From: Rhodococcus jostii NBRC 16295
GTDB taxonomy: Bacteria; Actinomycetota; Actinomycetes; Mycobacteriales; Mycobacteriaceae
Assembly: GCF_001894825.1 (NCBI RefSeq)
Contig: NZ_BCWY01000072.1
Coordinates: forward strand, 1-47,934
DNA length: 47,934 nucleotides
Direction: 5' to 3'
In this document: piece by piece, positions 1 to 9,148 of the stretch
How positions within the stretch are numbered: the stretch's first letter is position 1
Layout: every line of letters starts with the position of its first letter
Notes under the pieces: model-generated
What the model was told of the DNA's origin: nothing
The model's database searches: none
Seen by the model: the letters and a program-made list of their open reading frames with translations, nothing else
Program-made: the position numbers and the translations under genes

Positions 1-379
1 CCTCTTCGTAGTAGAAGCCGCCGTCGATGATGTACGCCTGGACGTTGCCGATGTGCCAGTGCGGAGGTGCCACGCTGCCGGCGTCGACCTGCAGGATGAG
101 GGTGAACGATCCGGTGACGAGGTTGCAGTAGAGGAGCTTGAAACGGGTGCCGGGCATGAGCCAATCGGTCCACGGGATCTGCTCGGGATCGATGAATTCC
201 TTCCGTGCTCCCTTTGCGGTGATGCCGGGATTGGTCATCCAGTAGTCGGGGCCTGCAATGCGCATGATCGCATCCAATCTTCGTTGGGGGAGAATGCCCG
301 GAATTGTGATGTGGCTGCCGTGGTCCGGGTGGCCTCGGGAGTGGTTTAGAATCTCCTCGGTGATGAATGTGATGTCCAT
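1..379 (-). CDS. Cupin-domain protein, partial (C-terminus beyond left edge)
   Basis: The leftward reading frame opens with ATG at 379 and stays open to the window edge, giving about 126 residues. The last third has the small-residue/Pro run and HxH pair of cupin motif 1 (GSVAPPHWHIGN). The segment before it (TRFKLLYCNLVTGSFTLIL) resembles the ChrR-like cupins annotated as 2,4'-dihydroxyacetophenone dioxygenase family. Such proteins bind one metal through His/His/Glu residues and act as small dioxygenases or sensors; substrate unknown here. It diverges from the LysR gene across 75 bp, so it is a likely LysR target. The second cupin motif lies outside the window, so catalytic competence cannot be judged. 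Confidence 0.75.
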   Translation of the reverse strand, partial: MDITFITEEILNHSRGHPDHGSHITIPGILPQRRLDAIMRIAGPDYWMTNPGITAKGARKEFIDPEQIPWTDWLMPGTRFKLLYCNLVTGSFTLILQVDAGSVAPPHWHIGNVQAYIIDGGFYYEE

Positions 380-454
380 TACATTTGATTTCAGTTCGTT
401 AACTTGCTGGTTATCGCGGCAGGTCAGAGGTGCGGGAAAAGGCGCGGTGGCCAG

Positions 455-1342
455 GTGGACGATCTAAATCTGAGGCTCGTCGCATACTTCGTCTCGGTAA
501 TCGAAGAAGGGCATTTCGGCCGCGCGTCGGAGAAACTCTTCATCAGCACGCCTGCATTGAGTCAGCAGATCAAGAGGCTTGAAAAGCAGTTGGGCGTCGA
601 ATTGATCGACAGATCGGCGCATCCGCTGCAGCCGACGGCGGCCGGGCGCCGGTTCCTGCCCGAGGCCCGGGCGGTCCTGGCCGCCGCACGACGCGCGGTG
701 GAGGTGGCGACGTCGGAGATCCCACCAGTTCGACTGGGGTTCATGGCGGCTTCCCTTGTCGGGCCGACCCGTCGTTTTCTGGAACTAGTGCGAGAGCGCC
801 TGCCCAGGCTCGAGGTGGCCTTGGTCGAGCTTCAATGGGCAGATTTGGCAAGCGCGGTCCGATCGGGGGAGGTCGACGCATCGATCCTCCGTCCACCGGT
901 GTCGGACCGGTCTGGACTCCGACTCGACGTGCTGTGTGACGAGGCGCGTGTTGCGGTGCTCCCGGTTGGGCATGCGCTCGCGGGCCGCGACCACGTCCAT
1001 CTGGGCGATCTCGACGACGAACCGCATGTCCGGTCGGACGACGCCGACCCCGAATGGGTCAGATGGTGGGCATGCGACCCGCGGCCGAGTGGTCGGCCGG
1101 TAGCTTACGGCCCGTCGGTGCGCACCATGGACGAGATGCTCGAGGTTGTGGCGAGTGGAGCGGCGATTGTGATCACCAGCAAATTCGTGGATGACACGCG
1201 ACGGCATGAGGGCGTCGTCTTCGTGCCGGTCAGGGATGCGCCGCGGTCAGCGGTGTGCCTCTGTACGCGGCGGGACGACCTGAGTGCGGGCACACGCGCC
1301 CTGATCGACGGTGCCACGGAGTTCAGAGACGACAGGCTATAG
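455..1342 (+). CDS. LysR-family transcriptional regulator
   Basis: This 295-residue protein has the LysR N-terminal winged helix-turn-helix (residues about 3-62). Its start, LRLVAYFVSVIEEGHFGRAS, and the ALSQQIKRLEKQLGVELIDR segment are typical. An effector-binding periplasmic-binding-protein-like domain follows (about 85-295). I chose GTG at 455, which puts the HTH at the usual distance from the N-terminus; an in-frame start at 404 would add 17 atypical residues. It diverges from the cupin gene, the classical arrangement in which a LysR protein controls its divergent neighbour and itself. A perfect inverted repeat 39 bp after its stop is a possible terminator. Confidence 0.88.
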   Translation: MDDLNLRLVAYFVSVIEEGHFGRASEKLFISTPALSQQIKRLEKQLGVELIDRSAHPLQPTAAGRRFLPEARAVLAAARRAVEVATSEIPPVRLGFMAASLVGPTRRFLELVRERLPRLEVALVELQWADLASAVRSGEVDASILRPPVSDRSGLRLDVLCDEARVAVLPVGHALAGRDHVHLGDLDDEPHVRSDDADPEWVRWWACDPRPSGRPVAYGPSVRTMDEMLEVVASGAAIVITSKFVDDTRRHEGVVFVPVRDAPRSAVCLCTRRDDLSAGTRALIDGATEFRDDRL

Positions 1343-1380
1343 GGGCGAGTGACGCGATCGCGGTGTGGATGCGCAAGCAA

Positions 1381-1440
1381 GTCAGACGGTCCCATGGTCG
1401 CATCCGCGATGACGAGACACCTGATCCGGGACCGTCTGAC
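1381..1440 (+). terminator. 13-bp perfect inverted repeat after the LysR gene
   Basis: GTCAGACGGTCCC (1381-1393) is followed by its exact reverse complement at 1428-1440, with a 34-nt spacer. It lies 39 bp past the LysR stop and could form a hairpin. There is no T-tract, so it could be a rho-independent-like terminator or an old mobile-element end. Confidence 0.45.
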
Positions 1441-1660
1441 AACGTGAGGAGCTGTTGGTCAGCTCAGGCCGGAAAACTGCTAGCGTCGGAGCCGCTGAGG
1501 TCTGGTAGCTGCCGATTTCGGAGCCGCCGTCGACGACCAAGCTAGTGCCGGTCACGTAATTGGTGTCGTCGGATGCCAGGAACACTGCCGGAATGTGGTC
1601 GAGTCGGAGAATCGCGACGGTGACATATTTGATTCCCGCGCCGGCGCAAGCCAATTCGCC
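1382..1660 (-). pseudogene. Remnant of a short-chain dehydrogenase/reductase (C-terminal part)
   Basis: A leftward frame contains, at about 1496-1633, IPAVFLASDDTNYV followed by TGTSLVVDGG. That is the conserved C-terminal strand/loop of classical SDRs (xFLaSd.a.yvTG..l.vDGG). Nothing upstream resembles the Rossmann GxxxGIG segment or the YxxxK catalytic pair, so only about the last 45 residues of an SDR survive. The downstream part of the frame, up to the stop at 1382, runs through the inverted repeat and is probably not native. The fragment has no function on its own and marks a rearrangement. Confidence 0.6.
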
Positions 1661-2220
1661 GTCACCGCCGCAACCTACTGCGCCAGCGACGCAGGGAGCA
1701 GATCCATCAAACGCGGGTGAACCCGCCGAAACGATGATCCGGGAAGCCGCCTTCAGCATCGTCTGCACCACCACCCCGGAAATCAAGTCCCGCATCCTCA
1801 CCGCAGGCCATCCCTAGCGGAGCCGCCATCCCGGGAGGCAGGATCACGCGCCCATCACCCGGGCCGGATCAGACATACACTGCCGTCGCGGCAAACTACT
1901 CACCACACCGTCGATCCCCCGCAGATGTCCCGGCACGACCCCCGAACAGCGGCAAGATCCACTCGCACAGATCCGCCAGGCCTGTGCCAAGCCCGGCCAG
2001 AGCGACACGATCTTCGATTTATGCACTAGGACGTGCACCCACAGGCGGGAGTCCACGACGCGGGCGCCCGAGCCCTCACAACGATCGTCTGCAACACGCC
2101 CAGCGTGATGCACCGTGCATCACCGGCACCCCGGATCGTGGGTGCGAGTAATCCGGATGGTGACCCCTCTGCAGGGTCTCGCACGGTCAATGCCCACCAC
2201 GAGCGAATCAGCGATACAGC
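1661..2220. other. Gene-poor stretch without a recognisable feature
   Basis: I found no convincing coding region here. Short frames on both strands have Arg/Pro/Ser-rich composition typical of antisense or degraded sequence. The rightward segment near 1710-1817 ends in a plausible-looking peptide tail, but I cannot assign it to a family. The stretch fits decayed DNA between the SDR remnant and the hydrolase gene. Confidence 0.4.
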
Positions 2221-3159
2221 TCAGGTGTCTTGCAGGAACGCTCGAAGTCGCTCGAGCACCAACTCGGGTCGCTGATCGACAATCCAGTGACCGACACCGT
2301 CGACCGTCTCGAGCTGAAAACCACGCGCTCGCTCGCCATACCCGCGCAGCAGCGTCGGAGTGATCACCGGGTCCCCCACCCCGTGCAGGAACCGGATCGG
2401 AACATCAACGGAGGTATTCGCGAATTCACCGGCACGGATCAATTCTCGCGTCAGGAATGTGCGATACCAGCGCGAGCCGGCGACCGCATGACCGGGCTCA
2501 CGCATGCGACGCACATAGAGCCCGAAGTCGTCGTCGTCGAGGTAGAACCCGGCGCCGACCCAACGGCCGGTCATCCTGATGAAGCGGCCCTTCGGGTCGC
2601 TGAGAAGACGCGGCCCGATCACCGGAAGAGAAATCGGGATCTGATACCAGAACCGCCACAAATGTCGGACTGCCGTCAGATCGAACGTCAGCCACGGTCC
2701 GACGGTGTTCAGTCCGAAGAAGCCGGACACCTTCTTCGGATGGCGCAGCATCAGATTCCCCGCGATCGGACCACCCCAATCGTGCGCCACGACCCGCACC
2801 GAGGCGACGCCGAGCCGGTCGAGCACGACCGCCAGATCATCGGCCATATCGGTCTTGGAGTAGCGGTCATCGGGCGCTGAGCTCCACCCAGCCCCGCGCA
2901 GATCCGGGCACAGCACGCGGTAGCCATCGGCCGCGAGCGGTCCGATCAACTCGTGCCATGCCCACCAGTTCTGCGGGAAACCGTGAACAAGCATGACCGG
3001 CGACCCGTCGGCCAGCCCGGCATCGGCGACGTGAATCGTCACACCGCAGCCCACGTCGACGAACCGGTGCTCCACCCGGCGAGCACCGGTAATGAAGGTG
3101 AGTTCATAGCTACTCGCTCTCTCCTCACACGACGAGGCCTCCCCGCGAAAACCCAACAC
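2221..3159 (-). CDS. Alpha/beta hydrolase, epoxide hydrolase-like
   Basis: The protein of about 312 residues carries the alpha/beta-hydrolase landmarks in order: the oxyanion-hole motif HGFPQNWWAWHE, the strand CPDLRGAGWS, the nucleophile elbow VAHDWGG (Asp as nucleophile), a cap region rich in aromatic residues, and the C-terminal acid/His region ending in GVGHWIVDQRPE. An Asp nucleophile with HGFP and DWGG is typical of epoxide hydrolases and haloalkane dehalogenase relatives. The start is uncertain. The frame is open to 3393, and I chose GTG at 3159 because it gives a family-like length. An ATG near 3103 with a good GAGGAGAG upstream is out of frame, so a frameshift near the N-terminus is possible. 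It stands alone. Confidence 0.78.
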   Translation of the reverse strand: MLGFRGEASSCEERASSYELTFITGARRVEHRFVDVGCGVTIHVADAGLADGSPVMLVHGFPQNWWAWHELIGPLAADGYRVLCPDLRGAGWSSAPDDRYSKTDMADDLAVVLDRLGVASVRVVAHDWGGPIAGNLMLRHPKKVSGFFGLNTVGPWLTFDLTAVRHLWRFWYQIPISLPVIGPRLLSDPKGRFIRMTGRWVGAGFYLDDDDFGLYVRRMREPGHAVAGSRWYRTFLTRELIRAGEFANTSVDVPIRFLHGVGDPVITPTLLRGYGERARGFQLETVDGVGHWIVDQRPELVLERLRAFLQDT

Positions 3160-3371
3160 GCTGCGCGGTCTGGTCCCGAGCCGCCGATGATCCCTGGTAT
3201 GGAGATTGTGACCGCTCAATCGGGCTCCACCAGCAAGCGCTCGCGGTTGTACACCTTGCACCGCGGCACCGACGTGGCCAGCGCGGCCGTTGGTCGTTTG
3301 CCCAGTCGTGCTCGCCGCGTCGTGTAGGTGGAGCATTGAGCCAGATTCCTGTGTCCCCACCATGAGAGCCC

Positions 3372-4781
3372 TCAGCAGCCGTCGTATTTCCACGTGTCGT
3401 CTCTATCGTCGTATGTCCATGAACCCGAGCCCGGGCCAGGTGCATCGTTCGACGACGAGGTGAACCGGACTGTGGCTTTCGGCCCGTCCACACTTTCGAT
3501 CACGTATGGCGACTCAAGGGGTTCCAGGTTGGCGATGTTGATCGCCACGTCGTTAAGCCACTTCACCCGATCCACTTGACATCTATCCGAGAGAGCGACA
3601 GTTGCATCGGGGGCGGTGGGATCAATGTGATCGAGGAGGTCTCGCAGATCCTTGTCTAACGTCTTTCGAACAGGACAGTCGCGGTCTCGCGATTCCGGTG
3701 GGGCGAAGCCGAACGGCCACACAGTGGTTTCGTCATAACAGATATCGACGAGCGTCGTGCCGGTGAGATTCGCGTCGCCCAGGACAACGTTCCTCAGCCT
3801 GTTACGGTCATACGCTGTGTTACCTAGAATTGCGCCGTTCAATCGGGCGCCGGTGAGGTCCGCGCCGGATAAGTTCGCACCCCGCAAGTCGGCATCCCAC
3901 AGGGTTGCTCCCCTCAAATCCACGCACTGATCCTTCTTCGGGGCTGCCGGGTCGGGGTTTGGCTCAGGGTTTTCTATGCAGTTGAGTCGAGCCTTTTGGG
4001 CATGCAGGTTGGTTAGCTTCGTTTCGTGCATGTTGGCACCGCGGAGATCCGCTCCCGCAACTGTGGCCGACCACAGGTCGGCACCTTCGAGATTCGCGAA
4101 GCGCAGATTGGAGCCCGTGAGATCCGCGAGCAGCAATCTTGTGTCGATCTCCCGATCGACGACCTTCTCATCGACGTCCTTCTGATCGTTCTCGGTCTTA
4201 CAGCTACGGGTACCCGGCAGCCAGCTGTCGTCGCCACTCAGTGGGCAATCTAGTGCTGCTTCTTCCAGGTTCGCACCAATAATCGAGGCGCCATTTAACT
4301 TTGAGTTGCTGAGAGTGATCTTTTGCAGTTGGGCACCATCGAGATTGGCCCGTGTGAGGTCCGCGTTGGTGAGGTCGGCCGAGCTCAGAACGATGTGGCT
4401 AAGGTCCGAGTCACGCAGGATCACCCCCGGAAGTTCGATGCCCGATAGGTTCATCCCCCGCATCTCGCGGTAGGACCGGTCGATGACGCCCTCCTGCGTG
4501 CTGACCTGGTCACGAAAAGCGCGTACTAGCTCGTCGCGACTACTCGTCAGCTCACGCTGGGCCTCGAAAGACGATTGGAACAGAAAGACCAACAATCCCA
4601 CTATGACCGCAAATACGCCATCTTTGAACCACCAGGCCGGCTGGGGGCCCGATTGCTTCGGTACCCATGTCGACGGCTTCCGCCAGGAGATCTTCGGCGG
4701 AATTGCGGGAGGCATCACTGATTCCCCATCAGCGTTCGACGGTGGTTCCGTCACAGAATCCATGATTCCCCACGACGTCAC
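3372..4781 (-). CDS. Membrane-anchored pentapeptide-repeat protein
   Basis: This 469-residue protein has an N-terminal cytosolic-looking segment rich in Pro and one hydrophobic helix (about residues 53-67, FAVIVGLLVFLFQ). A long run of pentapeptide repeats of the A(D/N)LxX type follows (for example SSADLTNADLTRANLDGA, later LRGANLSGADLTGARLNGA). Two insertions interrupt the repeats, one with Cys-flanked acidic sequence. Pentapeptide repeats fold as a right-handed beta-helix; functions vary and none can be assigned. The C-terminal 80 residues are non-repetitive and end in Trp/Tyr/Cys-rich sequence. The start may also be the ATG at 4763. It is monocistronic. Confidence 0.85.
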   Translation of the reverse strand: MTSWGIMDSVTEPPSNADGESVMPPAIPPKISWRKPSTWVPKQSGPQPAWWFKDGVFAVIVGLLVFLFQSSFEAQRELTSSRDELVRAFRDQVSTQEGVIDRSYREMRGMNLSGIELPGVILRDSDLSHIVLSSADLTNADLTRANLDGAQLQKITLSNSKLNGASIIGANLEEAALDCPLSGDDSWLPGTRSCKTENDQKDVDEKVVDREIDTRLLLADLTGSNLRFANLEGADLWSATVAGADLRGANMHETKLTNLHAQKARLNCIENPEPNPDPAAPKKDQCVDLRGATLWDADLRGANLSGADLTGARLNGAILGNTAYDRNRLRNVVLGDANLTGTTLVDICYDETTVWPFGFAPPESRDRDCPVRKTLDKDLRDLLDHIDPTAPDATVALSDRCQVDRVKWLNDVAINIANLEPLESPYVIESVDGPKATVRFTSSSNDAPGPGSGSWTYDDRDDTWKYDGC

Positions 4782-5352
4782 CGCCGATGTGCTGAAGATG
4801 AAGAAGACCGGTCTGTTTAATCGTCCCTCTTCGAACCCCTAAAGTCACTGATCATTAGGTGCTCGAAACACCTGTCGGGCGTCTGCGCTTCGGCAGACAA
4901 TTGCCGGGGACGAAAACCGTCGCGTCCGGGGAACTGTGTTCATGTCCCGGCGGACACGGGCGAATCGCGTCGGACCGCGATGGTTCGATTCCGGTCAGCC
5001 CGGAGCATGAGTAGCTTCGTTTGACGCCCCCCACGGATCGGGAATCTCATCCGCACCGACGACCTCGCCTCGCGGCAGCGCCGTGGACGTGGATGCAGCA
5101 GACCGGGACGCGAGGGCGAGGTCAGTTCGCGGGTGTGTTCGCTCATCCGACAGCCGCGAACTGACGTGCCGCTGCGAGGACCTGCGGCCGGACGTCGTTG
5201 AGGTCGCCTTCGCATAGCAGCAGCAACGCCGTGGCTGGTTGCCGAGGATCGGGCTTCAACGCCTTGAACCATCCAACTGGCAGGTCCACCACCTCGAAGG
5301 GCATCTACAGGTCATCCACGCCGGCGAGACACGCCGGTCCTACTTTTTGGGT
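4782..5352. other. Intergenic region with a small hairpin
   Basis: No coding region is supported. A short hairpin (GTCTGC, loop gcttcg, GCAGAC) lies at 4881-4898, upstream of the pentapeptide-repeat gene. It could be a leader structure. The right part leads into the decayed ferredoxin reductase gene. Confidence 0.35.
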
Positions 5353-5973
5353 GTCTCAGGAGCACTTCGTCGGTACTTTACCGACGCCCATTCGGCAGCC
5401 GGGATCCGGCTGGGCTTCAACGAAGCCGTCGCCGCGCTCGACGGCGACGGTTCCCGGGTACGCGCCGCGCTCGGCCGAAGCGGCGAACGCTACCCGGCCG
5501 ACCGGGTTGTGATCGGGATAGGCGTCGAACCGAACTCCGAACTGGCCACGGCAGCGGACCTGGCCACCACCAACGGTATCGATGTCGACTCCTATCTACG
5601 CACCTCGGATCCGCACGTCTGGGCCATCGGCGATTGCGCGTCCTTCCCGTGCCGGTACGCCGGAACGGCCAGTCGGCGCGAATCCGTTCAAAACGCGGTC
5701 GATCAGGCCCGGACGCTTGCCCGCACGCTCACCGGAACTCCCACCGAGTATCGCGAGGCCCCCTGGTTCTGGAGCCACCAAGGCTCACTCAAACTGCAGA
5801 TCGCCGGCATCGCGGATCAACCCGACTACTCGATCACGCACAGCGACCCGACGGCCAAAAAGTTCTCAATCTTCCGCTTCCGAGATGACAGATTGACCTG
5901 CGTCGAGTCGCTCAACAGTCCAGCTGTACACCTGGCCGCCCGACGAGTCCTGGCATCAAACTCCCGGCCATAA
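5353..5973 (+). pseudogene. 5'-truncated FAD-dependent ferredoxin reductase
   Basis: From about 5353 the frame encodes the middle and C-terminal parts of a rubredoxin/ferredoxin reductase of the aromatic-dioxygenase and P450 type. VVIGIGVEPNSELA is the NAD-domain exit, and VWAIGDCASFPCRY is the second FAD-binding motif. The C-terminal dimerisation domain (SVQNAVDQARTLARTLTG, then PWFWSHQGSLKLQIAG) follows. The N-terminal FAD GxGxxG motif and the first NAD motif are missing. The in-frame ORF starts at 5239 with unrelated sequence, so about 170 N-terminal residues are lost. Such reductases feed electrons to ferredoxin for oxygenases; no partner is nearby. Confidence 0.8.
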
Positions 5974-6359
5974 CCCTCGGACGTCACCGCCACCGGATTC
6001 GACTTGAAGGACTTCACGAGCAGCAAGCGGAATCAGGTGTGATTGGAAGCTTCTCTTACGCTGATTCCCGACGCGTCAGTTCGTGGAGCTACCAAGGCCC
6101 GCATCATTGCTCGCCTGATCCAGCTCCCCCGTTGGCGAACAGCCACCGCTCGAACAGATCCGGCCGTACCTCTCCGCTCTTCCGCCCCCATCGCGCCAAC
6201 AATGTGCAGTACCGCTCGTAGGTTTTATCGGTGACCGGCTTCCGATCCTCAAACGGACCCGGCCAGTGGCCCCGATTCCACTGCCGCTCTAGCCCATCTC
6301 CAGCTGGGTCGCATCCCCGCGATACCGGCGGGGTCAGCCGATACCATTAGCGTCGAGGA
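5974..6359. other. Intergenic region, nothing recognised
   Basis: There is no convincing ORF, RNA gene or repeat. The short overlapping frames around 6040-6230 are rich in Arg/Ser and lack a ribosome-binding site. Confidence 0.4.
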
Positions 6360-6477
6360 ATGTCCTCCCTCGTCCCTACCGACTACGCCGCCAACGCTCG
6401 AGAGCATCAAGCGGCTCGTGCATGAGGCGCGCTACATCGCCCAGCGCAGGGTGAACTCCGAACTGCTCAGGCTCTGA
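6360..6477 (+). pseudogene. Frameshifted N-terminus of a DUF1016 (YhcG-type) nuclease
   Basis: ATG at 6360 follows a GAGGA sequence and encodes MSSLVPTDYAANA. After a frame change near 6395 the sequence continues as LESIKRLVHEARYIAQRRV and NSELLRL, ending at TGA 6475. Joined together this matches the N-terminal domain of DUF1016/PDDEXK nuclease-family proteins (the 'IK.rV..AR..A...VN.ELl.LYW' region). Only about 35 residues remain, so the gene is dead. These proteins often sit near mobile elements and restriction loci; here it adjoins an IS110 fragment. Confidence 0.6.
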
Positions 6478-6567
6478 TCCAAAAATGGGGTGAGGTGCGT
6501 GCGGTCGGGACACGCGTTGTGATGCCCGCGTGAGGTGGTCTAATGAGGTTCGGATCGGGGGTTCGGA

Positions 6568-6915
6568 TCAGGCTGCCGGGGTGAGGGTGACGGTGCAGCC
6601 GAGCGCTTCGAGTTGCCGAATGTGATTGTGTTTCTAGGTATCCGGTCGGATGTGGCGGGTGTAATGATCGGAACCGAGGTCGTGGAAGGTGGCCTGTTCG
6701 TCGGAGAGCAGGTGCCAGGCGACGACCAGGATGGAGCGATCGACGGCGAGTTTCTTTCCCCGTTTCGCCAGCCGGCGGTAGCGGGCACCGAGGAAGGTGT
6801 CGGTCCTGCGGGTCATCACGGCGGCCTCACCAAAGGCTGCGGCCAGGTAGCGGTTGCCGTGCCCGGAGGAACCGTTGCCCTTGGTCTTTCCGGGGTCGGC
6901 CCGGTGGTCGCCGGG
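6568..6915 (-). pseudogene. IS110-family transposase, C-terminal fragment
   Basis: The leftward frame encodes the C-terminal (serine) region of IS110-type transposases: SSGHGNRYLAAAFGEAAV, then TDTFLGARYRRLAKR, SILVVAWHLLSD and HIRQLEALGCTVTLTPAA. An in-frame TAG interrupts the sequence just before KHNHIRQ. The N-terminal DEDD domain is absent. It is a decayed insertion-sequence remnant, and its position among broken genes shows past insertion and deletion here. Confidence 0.75.
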
Positions 6916-7020
6916 ACCATGCCCTCCCGGTCTGCTACGGAAAGCTACGGGCAGCTAACCCGACCACGGACCGATGACACGATGATAAGTTGGGAATTAC
7001 GTGACCGCTGACAGCACACG

Positions 7021-7195
7021 GCCTGGTGCTGCCTTACATCCTGAGGTACGGCACCGAGGAGCAGAAGCAGGTGGCTGCCCCTCGAATTCATCGGCGGCGA
7101 CATGATGACCGCCATCGCGATGACCGAGCCAGGCATCGGCTCGGACCTCGCCGGCATCAAGACCACCGCCCAGTCCTCGTCCGGCCGCAGCAGCA
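7021..7195 (+). pseudogene. Acyl-CoA dehydrogenase remnant
   Basis: One frame reads LVLPYILRYGTEEQKQ and, after a frame change near 7070, the next reads EFIGGDMMTAIAMTEPG then IGSDLAGIKTTAQ. This is the middle-domain start of acyl-CoA dehydrogenases (YGTeeQKqr.LP....G....a.amTEP.aGSDla.i.T.A). Nothing before or after matches the family. About 55 codons survive with at least one frameshift. A complete acyl-CoA dehydrogenase of different sequence lies at 11693. Confidence 0.7.
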
Positions 7196-7630
7196 ATCGT
7201 GCAGCGGCATAGTTCACCCGCCCACGCCATCCGCACACCCGGCCAACCCCGTGGTGATGAGGATCCTCGACTCGAGGAGCGCCGAACAGAGACCGCGTAT
7301 GCCGCCGAGAGCGCGCCGTACGGTCGCCGACCTCAGCGAAGTGCCGCCGGTGGTCTCCGTGGCCACCATGTCCGAACCTGCGCGCTGTCCTCGACGCCGT
7401 GACCATCCCGTGGCCGAGTCAGTGTTCGGATGAGGCTCGGTTGAGTACGCGTCTTGCCGCAGGTGTGCGACTACACAGCCACTGGCAGTCGTCGTTTCAA
7501 ACGTCGTCCCACCACGGCCCACTGGCGGCATCCGGTAAACGATCCGAATCGAACCGCCCACCAATGCACCGCTACAGCAACCGGACGGCAGGCCCCAAAG
7601 ACAGCTCTGAGCCCCTGACATAGGCAGAAC
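7196..7630. other. Gene-free stretch before the transporter promoter
   Basis: No supported gene. Overlapping antisense frames (for example the leftward one reaching 7816) have low-complexity Arg/Gly composition. The stretch separates the remnant-rich zone from the transporter regulon. Confidence 0.35.
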
Positions 7631-7696
7631 CGTATGGTCCGACAGCTTATTGCCGGTTGATGCATTGCCTGTATTTCGTTGGGATGAAGCCAACGC
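7631..7696 (+). promoter_or_regulatory. Upstream element of the transporter gene, copy 1 of a shared 66-bp block
   Basis: This block aligns without gaps to 10306-10371 upstream of the CoA-transferase. By my hand count 54 of 66 positions match. It includes a perfect 16-mer (CGTATGGTCCGACAGC), a perfect 15-mer (ATTGCCGGTTGATGC) and a diverged 22-mer ending in AACGC. It lies 70 bp before the preferred transporter start. The core TGGTCCGACA also resembles FCD-type GntR operators. The nearby LysR protein is the obvious local candidate regulator. Confidence 0.6.
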
Positions 7697-7765
7697 TTTT
7701 ATGGTGTGGATCACATTCGCGCCATCAGCGACCTGTACCGCAGCACAGACATCCGGAGGATCTTC

Positions 7766-9124
7766 ATGGTGATGGCCGAAACCCATTCGAGCGAGGCAGG
7801 CCAACGGCCGTCGCACCGCCCGGTCAACCGGGGTGCGTGGGGTGTTGTCGTTCTTCTGTTCCTGTTCTTCACCCTAAATTTTGCCGACAAGGCTGCGATC
7901 GGGCTGGGTAGTCATCAGATTCGCGAGGATTTGGGTCTGACAGCAAGCCAGTACGGACTTCTGAGCAGCGCATTCTTCTGGCTGTTCGCGATCGGAGCGG
8001 TCGTACTCACCGCCGCACTCCGCAAGATCTCGTACACCTGGGGTGCCGGCCTGCTGATGATCAGCTGGGTAGTCACCATGCTTCCGCTGACCGTTCAGAC
8101 GTCGTTCAGCGTCCTCCTCGCGTGCCGTATCGCGTTGGGCTTCTTCGAAGGTCCGGCACACGCTCTGTGCCAGTCGATCGTCGCGGATCGTTTTTCGCCG
8201 GAGAAGCGTGCAACGGCCGGTGCAGTCGTCAATGCTGGGTCTTCGGTGGGCCCTTTGATTGCGGCACCTGTTCTGACCTGGGTGATCCTGTCGTGGTCGT
8301 GGCACGCTGCCTTCGCGGTCCTTGCAGCTCTGGGCACGCTGTGGGTGATCGCCTGGTTCTGGTACACGGAAAAGCTGCCGTTCAAGCGTTCGCACGAACC
8401 CACGGTCGACGGTGACTCGAAGGTAGAAGACCCCAACGGCAACATCGTGGTTCCGTTCCGTCGTCTGCTGACGCTGCAGGCTTTCTGGGGCTTGGTCCTT
8501 CTGTCCTTTGCCGGCTACCTGGTTTCCTCGCTAAAGGTTGCCTGGCTGCCCGCTTACATGAACGAGGGGCTCGGATATTCGGCCGGCTCGGTGGGCACCC
8601 TGGTGACGCTCCCGTACTTTGCGGCGGTTGTGGTGCTGCTCTCGGCAGCTCTGCTGTCGGGTCGTCTGTTGCGTAAGGGCCACTCGTCGAACGTCGCTCG
8701 TGGGTATGTCACCGGCGGATACCTACTGGCAGGCGGTGTCTCGATGATCATGTTCACTCAGCTTCAGCCCGGACCGCTGCAGTTGGTCCTCGTGATTGCC
8801 GCGTTCGCGGTCAACAGCGTCGCGACCTCCGTAGCCTTTGCCGGAGCCTCCGACTTCTTGCCAGCTCGTCAGCGGGTCGCGTTCTTCGGTTGCATCATCG
8901 CCGCATACAGTGTGGCCGGAATCGTAGCGCCCTACGGGCTCGGACGGATCGTCGATCATGCACCTACTGCAGCCCAAGGCTACTCGACCGGCTTCATGTT
9001 CGTCGGAATCATCGTCTGCATATTCGGAGTTGTCGGCGGTCTGATGCTCAACCCTGAGAAGGCCAAGGCCAGGCTCGTGCAGTTGACCGCAGAATACGCG
9101 GCAGAAGAGGCTCGGCCGGCGTAA
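7766..9124 (+). CDS. MFS transporter, anion:cation symporter type
   Basis: A 452-residue major facilitator with about 12 hydrophobic segments. It has the family loop-2/3 features, a charged central loop (EKLPFKRSHEPTVDGD), and the N-terminal RGAWGVVVLLFLFFTLNFADK seen in organic-anion:H+ symporters of the ACS type. ATG at 7766 has GGAGG nine bases upstream (ccGGAGGatcttcATG) and is preferred over the ORF start at 7706. It likely imports a carboxylate that the downstream CoA-transferase and acyl-CoA dehydrogenase process, since all share a regulatory block and flank one LysR gene. The substrate is unknown. Confidence 0.85.
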   Translation: MVMAETHSSEAGQRPSHRPVNRGAWGVVVLLFLFFTLNFADKAAIGLGSHQIREDLGLTASQYGLLSSAFFWLFAIGAVVLTAALRKISYTWGAGLLMISWVVTMLPLTVQTSFSVLLACRIALGFFEGPAHALCQSIVADRFSPEKRATAGAVVNAGSSVGPLIAAPVLTWVILSWSWHAAFAVLAALGTLWVIAWFWYTEKLPFKRSHEPTVDGDSKVEDPNGNIVVPFRRLLTLQAFWGLVLLSFAGYLVSSLKVAWLPAYMNEGLGYSAGSVGTLVTLPYFAAVVVLLSAALLSGRLLRKGHSSNVARGYVTGGYLLAGGVSMIMFTQLQPGPLQLVLVIAAFAVNSVATSVAFAGASDFLPARQRVAFFGCIIAAYSVAGIVAPYGLGRIVDHAPTAAQGYSTGFMFVGIIVCIFGVVGGLMLNPEKAKARLVQLTAEYAAEEARPA

Positions 9125-9148
9125 GAACCAGATGAAATCTGCAGGCTC

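Noticed and set aside
4970..5010. A tRNA-like GGTTCGATTCC segment
   Set aside because: The flanking bases do not form a T-stem, acceptor stem or cloverleaf; the only pairing is GACCG/CGGTC around it.
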